Shown here: piece after piece, positions 41,670 to 49,733 of the stretch | How the letters are laid out: every line of letters starts with the position of its first letter | Position numbering within the stretch: the stretch's first letter is position 1 | NCBI RefSeq assembly: GCF_014654205.1 | Contig: NZ_BNAW01000006.1 | Location: 248,001-312,000 of the forward strand | Direction: 5' to 3' | Length of the DNA: 64,000 nucleotides | Source of the DNA: Amycolatopsis bullii | GTDB lineage: Bacteria > Actinomycetota > Actinomycetes > Mycobacteriales > Pseudonocardiaceae | Made by a program: the position numbers and the translations under genes | The notes under the pieces: model-generated | Told to the model about the DNA's origin: nothing | Databases searched by the model: none | The model's input: the letters and a program-made list of their open reading frames with translations, nothing else

Positions 41670-42878
41670 TCAGGCGGCCACGGGTGGTGACGGCTCCCGG
41701 AGGGCGTCCGGCAGCTTTTTCCGCAGCGCGAGCAGCGCGGGGACCGCGGATGCGCAGGTCAGGGCCAGGATCGTCCAGGTCAGCGCGTTGCTGGTGCTGA
41801 GCAGGGTGGCCAGCAGGCCCGGCGCGAGCGCGATGGGCAGGCCCCAGGAGAGCTGGAAGACGGAACTGGCCCGCCCTTCGGCCCCCGGCGGAGCGGCCGC
41901 GGCGGCCGCGGCGGTGGCGGTCGGGCCGAAGAGGGCTTCGGCGATCGAGAAGCCGAGGCTGGTGAGCAGGATGAGCACGGTGGCCACCGGCAGCGAGACG
42001 GCGGTCAGCGGGATCAGCAGCGCGAAGCAGATCGCGAAGAGCACGGCGGACCCGATCAGCCCGGCGGTCCGGCTCCGCCCGGCGAGCAGCGCGACGATCG
42101 GCCGCTGAGCCGTGACGACGACCACGGTCCCCACGCTGATCGCGGTCCCGGCGATCCACTGTGGACCGTGCAGCAGGTCACGGACGACGATCGGCAGCAC
42201 GGAGAACTTGCTCGCGCTGGCCAGGGTGAAGGCCATGTGGGTGACGCAGAACCCGGTGAACGCCCGATCCCCGAGCACTGCCCGCCACCCTCCTCGTGAG
42301 TGGTAAGGCGGATTAGAACCCGCCTTACCACTCACGACCCGCGGAAGGAGGCGGATCAGGACCGCCGCGATTCCGAAGCTCGCCGCGTTCGCGTACGCGA
42401 GCAGGTGGAAGGCCCAGGGGCTCGTGATCGTCGGCAGCACCGCCATCGCCGCCGCGCCGAGGCCCGCTCCCGCGAACCGGCCGACCGTCTGCGTGGCCAG
42501 CACCCGGTCCGTGTCGGCGCCGGCGGTGAGGCGGGCCACCATCGGCGCGTTGCACGTCCAGAACAGCCGGTCGCCGAAGCCCGCCACCGCCGACACCACG
42601 ACCACCTGCCAGCTCGTGTGCGCCAGCGGGTACGCCGCGAAGGCCGCGACCCGCACCAGGTTGCCCGCGATGAGCAGCGCCCGCGGCCCGAAGCGGTCCA
42701 TCGCCGCTCCCGTGGCCGGGCCGGTGACCAGCGCCAGCAGCGCGCCGGTGGTCAGCGACGCGCCCGCGTCGACCAGGCCCATGCCCTGCCCGTGCACCAG
42801 GAACAACAGGGCGAACGGCACCCACAGCCCGCTGCCGAGCGCGTCGATCAGCGTCGCGGCCAGAAAGATCCGAAGCAT
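41670..42878 (-). CDS. Major facilitator superfamily transporter
   Basis: 402 residues from ATG 42878, with GGGGGAGAC upstream. Twelve hydrophobic segments are visible, with the MFS loop 2-3 motif GAAMDRFGPRALLIAGN. The central cytoplasmic loop holds about 14 residues (VVSGKAGSNPPYHS) encoded by a perfect inverted repeat at 42295-42336; it stays in frame and falls where an insertion is tolerated. The gene is 20 nt after lrp and probably controlled by it. The substrate could be an amino acid or drug. Confidence 0.88.
   Translation of the reverse strand: MLRIFLAATLIDALGSGLWVPFALLFLVHGQGMGLVDAGASLTTGALLALVTGPATGAAMDRFGPRALLIAGNLVRVAAFAAYPLAHTSWQVVVVSAVAGFGDRLFWTCNAPMVARLTAGADTDRVLATQTVGRFAGAGLGAAAMAVLPTITSPWAFHLLAYANAASFGIAAVLIRLLPRVVSGKAGSNPPYHSRGGWRAVLGDRAFTGFCVTHMAFTLASASKFSVLPIVVRDLLHGPQWIAGTAISVGTVVVVTAQRPIVALLAGRSRTAGLIGSAVLFAICFALLIPLTAVSLPVATVLILLTSLGFSIAEALFGPTATAAAAAAAPPGAEGRASSVFQLSWGLPIALAPGLLATLLSTSNALTWTILALTCASAVPALLALRKKLPDALREPSPPVAA
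42295..42336. repeat. 17-bp perfect inverted repeat inside the MFS gene
   Basis: CGTGAGTGGTAAGGCGG and its exact complement surround an 8-nt loop. The arms use codons unusual for this gene, and the element sits in the central loop of the transporter. It looks like a palindromic repeat inserted in frame. Confidence 0.85.
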
Positions 42879-42898
42879 GTCTCCCCCAGCGGGACAGC

Positions 42899-43372
42899 TT
42901 ACGGGTCGAGCGGCAGGGCGAGCCCCACTTTCACGCGGTCCATCGCCACGCTCGTCGTGAAGTGCCGGACGTTCGGGTTGTCGAAGAACATCCGCCGGGT
43001 GAACGCCTCGAAGGCCACCATGTCCGGGCACGTCACGATCAGCACGAAGTCGGCCGTGCCGGTGACGTAGTAGCACTGCTGCACGGCGTCCTCGGCCAGG
43101 ACCTGGCGGCGGAACCCGTCGAAGACCGCGAGGTTCTCGCGCTCCATCTCGACGGTCACCACGAACGTCATGCTCAGCCCGAGCGCCTCCGGCGACAGCA
43201 CCGCCACCTCGCGCTCGATGACGCCGGCCTCGCGCAGCCGCTTGATCCGCCGCTGTACCGCCGCGGCCGAAAGCCCCACCTTGGCGCCGATCGTTTCGGC
43301 GATCGTGCGGGCGTCCGCCTGGAGGCAGGCGAGGATGGCGAGGTCCAGGTGGTCGAGGTCGGGTGTCCGCAC
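42899..43372 (-). CDS. Lrp/AsnC-family regulator
   Basis: 157 residues. The helix-turn-helix is LDLAILACLQADARTIAETI followed by LSAAAVQRRIKRLREAGVI. The RAM ligand-binding domain begins at FVVTVEMER and contains CYYVTGTADFVLIVTCPDM. It is 20 nt upstream of the transporter gene, a common pairing for amino-acid export. GTG 43372 lies 6 nt after TAGCCT, so it is probably leaderless. Confidence 0.92.
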   Translation of the reverse strand: MRTPDLDHLDLAILACLQADARTIAETIGAKVGLSAAAVQRRIKRLREAGVIEREVAVLSPEALGLSMTFVVTVEMERENLAVFDGFRRQVLAEDAVQQCYYVTGTADFVLIVTCPDMVAFEAFTRRMFFDNPNVRHFTTSVAMDRVKVGLALPLDP

Positions 43373-43378
43373 CCCAGC

Positions 43379-43384
43379 AGGCTA
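43379..43384 (-). promoter_or_regulatory. -10 hexamer TAGCCT for lrp-MFS
   Basis: Minus-strand TAGCCT, 6 nt before GTG 43372. Confidence 0.45.
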
Positions 43385-43408
43385 ACCGGCACCCCCGACA
43401 ATTCGCCG

Positions 43409-43430
43409 GACGTCACTCCTCCGTGACGTC
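43409..43430. promoter_or_regulatory. Inverted repeat GACGTCAC-N6-GTGACGTC
   Basis: A perfect 8-bp inverted repeat centred about 40 bp upstream of the lrp -10. It may be an operator for Lrp or for the divergent KAS III gene. Confidence 0.45.
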
Positions 43431-43573
43431 GCTCACTACTCCGTTCGCGGGGAAGATGAAACAACTTTTTGCGTGAGCTGGAACACAACTGACCGGTCTA
43501 CCAGGGGGTAGCCCATAGAAGTGGAAGACCAGCCGGTCGCTTCGCCAACCCGCCGGCGTGGGGAGGCTCTCCC

Positions 43574-44563
43574 GTGCCCGCACCTGCCGCCGTGCTGACC
43601 GGTCTCGGTTCCTGGTTGCCGACGAAAGTCCTGGACAACCACGAAATCGCCGCCCGGCTCGACACCTCGGACGAGTGGATCCGGACCCGCACCGGGATCC
43701 GCGAACGCCGCGTCGCGGGCCCGGATGAGTCCACTGTGGACCTCGCGGTCGGGGCGGGCCGAGAAGCGCTCGCGGGCACCTCCGCCGACGCCGTCGTCCT
43801 CGCCACCTCCACGCCCGACCAGCCCTGCCCGGCCAGCGCGCCGCAGGTCGCCGCCCGGCTCGGGCTCGGCACGGCCGCGGCGTTCGACGTCAACGCCGTC
43901 TGCAGCGGCTTCGTCTACGCCCTCGCCACCGCGGCCGGGTTCATCGCGGGCGGGCTGGCCGAGCGCGTGCTCGTGATCGGCGCCGACACCTTCACCACGC
44001 TCATCGACCCCGGCGACCGCACCACCGTCCCGATCTTCGGCGACGGCGCCGGCGCGGTCCTCCTCCGCGCGGGTGACGCGGGCGAGCCGGGCGCGTTCGG
44101 CCCGTTCGACCTGCACAGCGAGGGCGAGCACGCCGAGCTGCTGTGGGTCGAGGCCGGTGGCGCCCGGAAACGCCTCTCGGACACGCCGGCCGACCGCTTC
44201 CTCGCCATGCAGGGCACCGCTGTGTTCCGCCACGCCTGCGCCCGGATGGCGGAGTCGTCCCGCACGGTCCTGGACCGCGCGGGCTGGATGGTCGGCGACG
44301 TCGACCGCTTCGTCGGGCACCAGGCGAACATCCGGATCCTCCAGGCGACGGCGAAGCAGCTCGGCATGCCCGCCGACGCCGTCGTCGCCAACATCGACCG
44401 CGTCGGCAACACCAGCGCCGCGTCCATCCCGCTCGCCCTGGCCGACGCCCACGCCGACGGCACCCTCGTCCCCGGCCACCGCGTCCTGCTCAGCGCGTTC
44501 GGGGCCGGCCTGACCTGGGGTTCGACGGTGCTGCGCTGGCCGGACCTGGGTCAGCTCTCCTGA
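43574..44563 (+). CDS. Orphan beta-ketoacyl-ACP synthase III (FabH-like)
   Basis: 329 residues from GTG 43574, with GGGGAGG 8 nt upstream. The catalytic triad is C110 (NAVCSGFVYAL), H249 (GHQANIRI) and N279 (GNTSAASIPLAL). RTRTGIRERR is the usual N-terminal motif. FabH condenses acetyl-CoA or a branched acyl-CoA with malonyl-ACP. No other fatty acid or polyketide gene is nearby, so the enzyme may be a housekeeping paralogue or serve another locus. It overlaps the convergent cyclase gene by 13 nt. Confidence 0.92.
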   Translation: MPAPAAVLTGLGSWLPTKVLDNHEIAARLDTSDEWIRTRTGIRERRVAGPDESTVDLAVGAGREALAGTSADAVVLATSTPDQPCPASAPQVAARLGLGTAAAFDVNAVCSGFVYALATAAGFIAGGLAERVLVIGADTFTTLIDPGDRTTVPIFGDGAGAVLLRAGDAGEPGAFGPFDLHSEGEHAELLWVEAGGARKRLSDTPADRFLAMQGTAVFRHACARMAESSRTVLDRAGWMVGDVDRFVGHQANIRILQATAKQLGMPADAVVANIDRVGNTSAASIPLALADAHADGTLVPGHRVLLSAFGAGLTWGSTVLRWPDLGQLS

Positions 44564-46044
44564 GCGGCCGTCGTCCAGGTCGGCGTCGGTTCCTGGCGGC
44601 CGCGCAGCTCGAGCTCGCCGTGCTTCGCCCAGTGCGCGGCTTCGCCCGGTAGTGCCGCGGAGACGACAGCGTCGCTCGCGAGGACCCGCGACGGGACGGC
44701 CTTGGCGAGCTCGGTGAGCCGCGCGGCCTCGTTGACCGCGTCGCCGATCACCGTGTACTCGAGCCGGCTGCTGGAACCGAGCTGCCCCGCGAACACCGGG
44801 CCGCTGGAGACGCCGATGCCGAGGTCGAGCTCGCCGGCCTCGCGCACCGCGTCCCGGATCGCCCGCGCCGCGGCCAGCGCGGCGGTCGGGCCGTCCGCGA
44901 GCCGTGTCGGCGCGCCGAAGATGCACAACGCGGCGTCACCCTGGAACTTGTTGACCAGCCCGCCGCGCGCGTTGACCGCGGAGACGACCGCGGCGAACAG
45001 CCGGTTCAGCTTCCCGACCAGCTCCTCCGGCGGGGTGCGGTAGGCGAGCGCGGTCGAGTCGACGACGTCGACGAACAACGCCGTGACCTCGCGGACGTCG
45101 CCCGACAGCGAAGCGCCGTACTCCAGGGCGTGCCGGGCGACGTCGGCGCCGACGTGCCGCCCGAACAGGTCCCGCATCCGCGCCTGCTCGCGCAGGCCGG
45201 AGGCGAGCTGGTTCACCGACGTCTGGAGCCGGCCGATCTCGCTGGCGTCGTCGACGTCGACCGTGACGTCGTTGTTGCCGCGCGCGATCTCGTCGAGGGC
45301 CACGCGCAGCCGGTGTAGCGGCGCCGCGACGGCCCGGGCCAGCAGGGCCGTGCCGATCGCGCCGACGGCGAGGCCGATCACCGACAGCATGATCAGGCTG
45401 GCCTTGTGGTCGCCCGAGCCCAGCTCCGGCGGCGTGGCGACGAGCAGCACGCCCACGAACGGGACGCCGCTGGCCAGCGCCCAGGTGACGACCAGCCGGG
45501 TCAGCACGGTGACCGGCAGCGAACCGCGCGGCGGCAGGACGTCCAGGGCGATGGTCATCACCGGCCGCGCCACCCACTCGGCCGCGAGGTAGGTGAGGCC
45601 GACCGTGGTGAGCCCGCCGAGCCCGATGACGGTGGCCATGCCGCCGGCGTCGTCGGCCGAGCCGAGCGTCCCGGCGAGCACGGTGAGGATGATCGTGCCG
45701 ATCAGCCAGAGCGTGCCGCTGACCACGGCCATGTCCACCGGCAGCCGCAGCGCGCGGCGCGCCTCGCTCTCCGACGGCGGGCGGCCGAGCACGAACCAGA
45801 TCGCGGTGCGGCGCTGCAGCCACGCCGTCCACAGCGTCCCGGCGAGCAGGGCGGCGGCGACGATCCCGGCCGCGGTCAGGCCGAGCACCCAGCCGCGGTC
45901 GCCGACGTCGTTCGGCAGCCCCTGCAGCACCAGCAGCAGGGCGACCACGCCGGAGCCGGCGACGCTCGAGCCGATGCCGAGCCCGGCGAAGCCCAGGCTG
46001 GTGCGCAACACCACGCGGACGTTCTTCACGGCGATCTTGCGCAC
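44551..46044 (-). CDS. Membrane-bound class III adenylate/guanylate cyclase with HAMP domain
   Basis: 497 residues from GTG 46044. Six hydrophobic helices (about 10-270) precede a HAMP domain (ARAVAAPLHRLRVALDEIARG) and a cyclase domain. Cyclase features: ALFVDVVDSTAL (two metal-binding Asp are D and D within this loop), GLVNKFQGDAALCIFGAP with the substrate Lys, GIGVSSGPVFAGQLGS and YTVIGDAVNEAARL. This is the Rv1318c-type architecture. TACGAT lies 7 nt before the GTG. Longer ORFs would run into the divergent gene. Product probably cAMP. Confidence 0.9.
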   Translation of the reverse strand: MRKIAVKNVRVVLRTSLGFAGLGIGSSVAGSGVVALLLVLQGLPNDVGDRGWVLGLTAAGIVAAALLAGTLWTAWLQRRTAIWFVLGRPPSESEARRALRLPVDMAVVSGTLWLIGTIILTVLAGTLGSADDAGGMATVIGLGGLTTVGLTYLAAEWVARPVMTIALDVLPPRGSLPVTVLTRLVVTWALASGVPFVGVLLVATPPELGSGDHKASLIMLSVIGLAVGAIGTALLARAVAAPLHRLRVALDEIARGNNDVTVDVDDASEIGRLQTSVNQLASGLREQARMRDLFGRHVGADVARHALEYGASLSGDVREVTALFVDVVDSTALAYRTPPEELVGKLNRLFAAVVSAVNARGGLVNKFQGDAALCIFGAPTRLADGPTAALAAARAIRDAVREAGELDLGIGVSSGPVFAGQLGSSSRLEYTVIGDAVNEAARLTELAKAVPSRVLASDAVVSAALPGEAAHWAKHGELELRGRQEPTPTWTTAAQES

Positions 46045-46051
46045 GGCGTTG

Positions 46052-46057
46052 ATCGTA
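46052..46057 (-). promoter_or_regulatory. -10 hexamer TACGAT for the cyclase gene
   Basis: Minus-strand TACGAT, 7 nt before GTG 46044. Confidence 0.45.
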
Positions 46058-46095
46058 CGGCCGAAAATGCGTGGCCACCGCGGGTGGCGGCTGGT

Positions 46096-46101
46096 TACCG
46101 T
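46096..46101 (+). promoter_or_regulatory. -10 hexamer TACCGT for the FBP-domain gene
   Basis: TACCGT, 7 nt before ATG 46109. The two opposed -10 elements are about 40 bp apart. Confidence 0.45.
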
Positions 46102-46108
46102 GCGGATC

Positions 46109-46606
46109 ATGGAGTCACTCGGCCAGGACGAGATCCGGGCCTCGTTCGTCAACTGCACGCGCGGCGAAGCCAAGGGCGTCACGCTGCCCGCCCCGCCTTC
46201 GGAAATCCCGTGGGACCGGCGGGAGTTCCTCGGCTGGCGCGACCCGAAGGCGCCCGGGCGCGCCTACCTCGTGCTGCCCTACGGCGGTGAGGTGATCGGG
46301 CTCGCCCTGCGCGCGGCCGCGCCCCCGAAGTCACGCCTGCGCAGCAACATCTGCGGCTTCTGCACGACGACCCACGGGCTCGCGGACATCACGCTGTTCT
46401 CGGCCAAGCGCGCCGGGAAGTCCGGCCGCGAGGGCAACACGCTGGGCATGTACGCGTGCGGGAACCTGGGGTGCAGCCAGTACCTCCGCGGCGAGCTGAA
46501 GTCCGACGTGCCCCAGCCGTACGAGACGCTCACGCTGGAGCAGCGCATCGCGCGGCTGGAGGAGAAGCTGCACAAGTTCGTGGCGCGGGTGCTGGAGTCC
46601 CGCTAG
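46109..46606 (+). CDS. FusB/FBP-type elongation factor G-binding protein
   Basis: 165 residues. The C-terminal treble-clef zinc finger has C82-x2-C85 (ICGFCTTTHG) and C117-x4-C122 (YACGNLGCSQYLRG), as in FBP-domain proteins related to FusB. FusB-type proteins bind EF-G and release it from stalled ribosomes; some confer fusidic acid resistance. The N-terminus (SFVNCTRGEAKGVTLP) fits the family. ATG 46109 lies 7 nt after TACCGT. Whether it acts on EF-G here is inferred. Confidence 0.85.
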   Translation: MESLGQDEIRASFVNCTRGEAKGVTLPAPPSEIPWDRREFLGWRDPKAPGRAYLVLPYGGEVIGLALRAAAPPKSRLRSNICGFCTTTHGLADITLFSAKRAGKSGREGNTLGMYACGNLGCSQYLRGELKSDVPQPYETLTLEQRIARLEEKLHKFVARVLESR

Positions 46607-47415
46607 AAGCGGTACCGCACGATGTGCGCTGTCCGGGCCAGGGGCCGGAATACCTTCAGCATCCGCAGCTGGAACCGGGTGATCGGGCCCATCTTGGCCA
46701 GGTCGTCCGGGGTCGCCCAATGTGCGGCGTCCAATGAGGACTCGAGCGTGAGGCCGCAGCTTTCGAGCTCGCGCGGGTCGTCGACGCCCCAGTACAGCGT
46801 CGCGCCCGCCTTGCGCACCGGGGCGTTGAGCTTCTGGATCCTGATGGCGGTCCGGTTGAACAGGTCGCAGATCACCTGGCCGGACGGGAACTGCGCGGCC
46901 AGCCGGCGGAACAGTTCGGTACCGGCCTCCGGTTTCAGGTACATCGTGAGGCCTTCGGCGACGATCAGCGCCGTCCGGTCCGAGGGCACCTGGTCGAGCC
47001 ACCCGAAGTCGGTCACCGACGAGGCGATGTGCGTCTGGTTCGGCGCCTGGTCGTAGAGCTTCTCGCGCAGCTCGACGACCTCGGGGTAGTCGACGTCGTA
47101 CCAGTGGACGGTCTCCGGCGGCGCGAGGCGCTGGAACCGCGTGTCCAGGCCGCAGCCGAGGTGCAGCACGATCGCGTCCGGGTGGGCGCGCAGGTACTCG
47201 GCGGCCCAGTCGTCGATCGGCTTCGCGCGCAGGACGACCGAGATCGCGCGGTCGGGGGAGATGCCGATCTTGGTGAAGTCGTAGTCGATCCGGCGGACGG
47301 CGTCGTCGGCCGCCTTGTCGCCGAGGATCGGGTGGGCGCTGCGGTAGTCGAGCGCGCGGCCGTACAGGGTGGCCAGGTTGGTGGCCTTTTCTTCGGTGAA
47401 GTGGACCTTCTCCAT
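46603..47415 (-). CDS. SAM-dependent methyltransferase of the PPM/TcmP O-methyltransferase type
   Basis: 270 residues from ATG 47415, preceded by GGGGGT. The SAM site is VLHLGCGLDTRFQRL and the following acidic strand is WYDVDYPEVVELRE. VAEGLTMYL completes the family pattern (leucine carboxyl methyltransferase-like, DUF-type class I). Members methylate carboxyl or hydroxyl groups of small molecules. An 18-bp palindrome directly upstream suggests repression by the adjoining GntR regulator. The stop overlaps that of the convergent FBP gene by 4 nt. Confidence 0.88.
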   Translation of the reverse strand: MEKVHFTEEKATNLATLYGRALDYRSAHPILGDKAADDAVRRIDYDFTKIGISPDRAISVVLRAKPIDDWAAEYLRAHPDAIVLHLGCGLDTRFQRLAPPETVHWYDVDYPEVVELREKLYDQAPNQTHIASSVTDFGWLDQVPSDRTALIVAEGLTMYLKPEAGTELFRRLAAQFPSGQVICDLFNRTAIRIQKLNAPVRKAGATLYWGVDDPRELESCGLTLESSLDAAHWATPDDLAKMGPITRFQLRMLKVFRPLARTAHIVRYRF

Positions 47416-47430
47416 CACGACCCCCAGAAG

Positions 47431-47448
47431 TTTCACAACGTTGTGAAA
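47431..47448. promoter_or_regulatory. 18-bp perfect palindrome TTTCACAACGTTGTGAAA, probable operator
   Basis: It lies in the 36 bp between the GntR stop and the methyltransferase start, about 15 bp before the ATG. It is AT-rich against a GC-rich background. FadR-type GntR proteins bind short palindromes of similar size. Confidence 0.65.
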
Positions 47449-47451
47449 ATT

Positions 47452-48141
47452 CTAGCGCGGTTCGGGGTGGGCGGCGTAGTCGTGCGCGTAGGTCTTGGCG
47501 TCGACCAGGTGCTTGAGGGTCAGCTCCCGTGCGGCGGCGGGATCGGACCGGCGGATGGCGTCGAGGATGGCCCGGTGGTCGGCGACGGCCTTGCGGATCT
47601 GTCCGGGCAGCCGCAGCGCCGCCCGCCGCTCCTCGCCGACCAGGGCGAGCACGGACCGCAGCAGCCCGGCGACGTCGTCATTGCCGGCGTTCTGCGCGAT
47701 CACCCGGTGGAACTCGGCGTCGGCGGCGATGACGTGCAGCATGTCGCCGTCCTCGGCGGCCTTCGCCATCTCGGCGACGTTGTCCTCGAGCCGGCTCACG
47801 GTTTTCGCGGTCGCGTGCCGGGCCAGCCGTTCGGCGAGCGTGGGTTCGACGGTCGCCCGCAGGTCGAAGAGCTTTTCCACGAGCTGGTCGTGCTCGGTGA
47901 ACCAGGTCCGCAGCGGCTGTTCCTGCTGCTCGCGGACGTAGGTGCCGGAGCCGGCCCGGATCTGGACGTACCCGATGGAGTCGAGCACGCGCAGCGCCTG
48001 CCGCAGCGACCCGCGGCTGATCCCGAGCTCTTCGCAGAGAACGCGTTCGGCGGGCAGCCGGGAGCCGGGCGCCAGGTCGCCGGAGTCGATCCGCGCCCGC
48101 AGCCGGTCGACGGTCGCGCTCCAGACCTGCTCGGTGTCCAC
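47452..48141 (-). CDS. FadR-subfamily GntR transcriptional regulator
   Basis: 229 residues from GTG 48141 with GAGAGG 8 nt upstream. The winged helix is LAPGSRLPAERVLCEELGIS and RGSLRQALRVLDSIGYVQI. The FCD domain (about 85-220) has the metal-binding pattern D/H-H-H: DAEFHRVI and DHRAILDAI. It is 36 nt upstream of the methyltransferase gene with the palindrome between them, so it probably represses that gene and perhaps itself. The ligand is unknown. Confidence 0.93.
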   Translation of the reverse strand: MDTEQVWSATVDRLRARIDSGDLAPGSRLPAERVLCEELGISRGSLRQALRVLDSIGYVQIRAGSGTYVREQQEQPLRTWFTEHDQLVEKLFDLRATVEPTLAERLARHATAKTVSRLEDNVAEMAKAAEDGDMLHVIAADAEFHRVIAQNAGNDDVAGLLRSVLALVGEERRAALRLPGQIRKAVADHRAILDAIRRSDPAAARELTLKHLVDAKTYAHDYAAHPEPR

Positions 48142-48184
48142 GGGCTCATCCTCTCAGCTCGCGGAACTGTCGGGGGTGGCTGCC

Positions 48185-48808
48185 ATGATCACCGGCATGG
48201 AGATTCTGGGGTCCTGGGTCCGCGGCTGGGCGGTGTCGCGGGCCACGCCGGCACCGGTCACCGAGCCCGACGGCTACCGCGTCGACGTCGGCCTGCCCGG
48301 CCACCGCGTGCGCTACCTGCTGCACTCGCCGGCGGCGGTGGCCGCGCGGGCCCGGACGGTGGCGGCGCCGGGCACGTGGCTGAAGACGTGCGGCGCGCGG
48401 TCGTCGGTCTTGGCGTCCCTGACACCGGCGTGGACAGCGGGGGCGACGGAGTACTTGATGGCCTGCGACGGCCCGATGCCGGCGGTGGGGCTTCCGCCGG
48501 GGTACGCGGTGACGGTGACCGGCGAAGGGCCGGTGTGGAAGGTCCTGGTGTCGTCCGGCGGCGACCCGGCCGCCCACGGCCAGGTCGCGGTGGCGTCCGG
48601 CGTCGCGGTGTTCGACAAGATCGAAACGGAGCCGGAGCACCGCCGCCGCGGCCTGGGCCGGGTGGTGATGCACCGGCTGGGCGAGGCGGCTTCCGCGTCG
48701 TCGAGCGTGCTGCTGGCGTCCGAAGCCGGGCGCGGGTTGTACACCGCACTCGGCTGGCACGTGGTGTCCGAAGTCGTCCCTGCGTACGTCCCGGAAGGAG
48801 CGACATGA
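48185..48808 (+). CDS. GNAT-family N-acetyltransferase
   Basis: 207 residues from ATG 48185, with GGGGGTGG 5 nt upstream; ATG 48197 is an alternative. Acetyl-CoA binding motif A is IETEPEHRRRGLGRVVMHRLGEAA, with the R/Q-x-x-G-x-G/A core RRRGLG. The end (GRGLYTALGWHVVSEVVPAY) is the usual motif B with Tyr. The N-terminal half is less typical. The substrate is unknown. Confidence 0.88.
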   Translation: MITGMEILGSWVRGWAVSRATPAPVTEPDGYRVDVGLPGHRVRYLLHSPAAVAARARTVAAPGTWLKTCGARSSVLASLTPAWTAGATEYLMACDGPMPAVGLPPGYAVTVTGEGPVWKVLVSSGGDPAAHGQVAVASGVAVFDKIETEPEHRRRGLGRVVMHRLGEAASASSSVLLASEAGRGLYTALGWHVVSEVVPAYVPEGAT

Positions 48809-48809
48809 C

Positions 48810-48917
48810 TGGCCGGTCCCGATCGTCGACCCGGCCGGCGAGGGGCCGCTGATCCGGCTCAACCCGGTGCCGGCGCGTAAGACCATGAAGAACCGGATGC
48901 ACCTGGAGCGCGGTGAC
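48810..48917 (+). pseudogene. Decayed C-terminal piece of a VOC/glyoxalase-like gene
   Basis: The frame from 48810 reads W-P-V-P-I-V-D-P-A-G-E-G-P and continues to K-N-R-M-H-L-E, the usual end of actinobacterial glyoxalase-like proteins. It has no start codon of its own, lacks the N-terminal module and runs on without its stop. It follows the GNAT stop by 1 nt and ends before the antisense gene. Confidence 0.65.
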
Positions 48918-48926
48918 GGCCCGGCG

Positions 48927-49733
48927 CTACAAGGTCAGCCCCGGATCCCTCGCCAAGGTCGCGAGCTCCTCGGCGGTCAGCGGCAGCGGACCACGGACCC
49001 CGACCGTGCCCCCCAAGCTGACCACGACGTAGCTGCCGTCCGCCCGGAAGTCGGTCACCGTGATGCCGTGCTGCATCGTGCCCTCCCGGTCGGGGGTGTC
49101 CGCTTCCGACGTCATCAGGATCCCGCTCGTGCCGACGTCGGCGTAGCGGCAGGTCGTCGACGGGCTGATCTGGACCTTCATCTCCGCGCACAGCTGCCGC
49201 GGCTGGAACCGCGCCACCGGGTTGGTCGGCACGAACACCTCGACCGTGAGGGAGTAGCCGGTGGCTTCCGGCCCGCCGTGTTCGGTGATGGCCACCCCGC
49301 GCTGGCTGGTCGGCATGATGCCGCCGAAGTGGGCGGAAGTGACGGAATCGCGCCGGATCGGTTCGGCGGGCGGGCGCATCTTCCGCAGGACCTCTTCGAG
49401 GTGCTCCGCGATCCGGGGGGCCCGGGCGCTGATCCGCGCGTCGGACGGCTGGGCGATCTCGCCGGTGCCCGGCGGCCACCACCGTTCCCCGGCGGACGGC
49501 ACGATCCGGGGCGCACCCCCGGGCGACGCCGGTTGCGCCGGGACGTCGGCCCGCGGGATGGCGACGGCGGCCACCGCGGCGGCCACCACCACACCGGCGC
49601 AGGCCAGCAGAATGGCGCGACGGCGGTGCCGTCGGCGGGCGACCCGGGTGACGACTTCGTCGGGGTCGAAGCCCAGTGGCGGTTCGGTGCGCACGGCCGC
49701 GGTGAACTCGCGGGCCAGCATCTGCTCGTCCAT
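48927..49733 (-). CDS. Probable membrane anti-sigma or sigma-associated protein
   Basis: 268 residues. A cytoplasmic N-terminus of about 38 residues (MDEQMLAREFTAAVRTEPPL) is followed by one helix (AILLACAGVVVAAAVAAVAI) and an extracytoplasmic domain with two Cys (QLCAEM, TTCRYA). The start overlaps the sigma factor stop (TGATG), so the pair is coupled. The arrangement is typical for SigE-like sigma factors with their membrane partner. No zinc-binding anti-sigma motif is seen. Confidence 0.8.
   Translation of the reverse strand: MDEQMLAREFTAAVRTEPPLGFDPDEVVTRVARRRHRRRAILLACAGVVVAAAVAAVAIPRADVPAQPASPGGAPRIVPSAGERWWPPGTGEIAQPSDARISARAPRIAEHLEEVLRKMRPPAEPIRRDSVTSAHFGGIMPTSQRGVAITEHGGPEATGYSLTVEVFVPTNPVARFQPRQLCAEMKVQISPSTTCRYADVGTSGILMTSEADTPDREGTMQHGITVTDFRADGSYVVVSLGGTVGVRGPLPLTAEELATLARDPGLTL

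Noticed and set aside
43574..44563. Start of a polyketide or fatty-acid biosynthetic cluster
   Set aside because: The KAS III gene has no neighbouring ACP, ketosynthase, reductase or tailoring genes.
46045..46182. Longer N-terminus for the adenylate cyclase
   Set aside because: It would overlap the divergent FBP-domain gene and its promoter; GTG 46044 follows a -10 hexamer by 7 nt.
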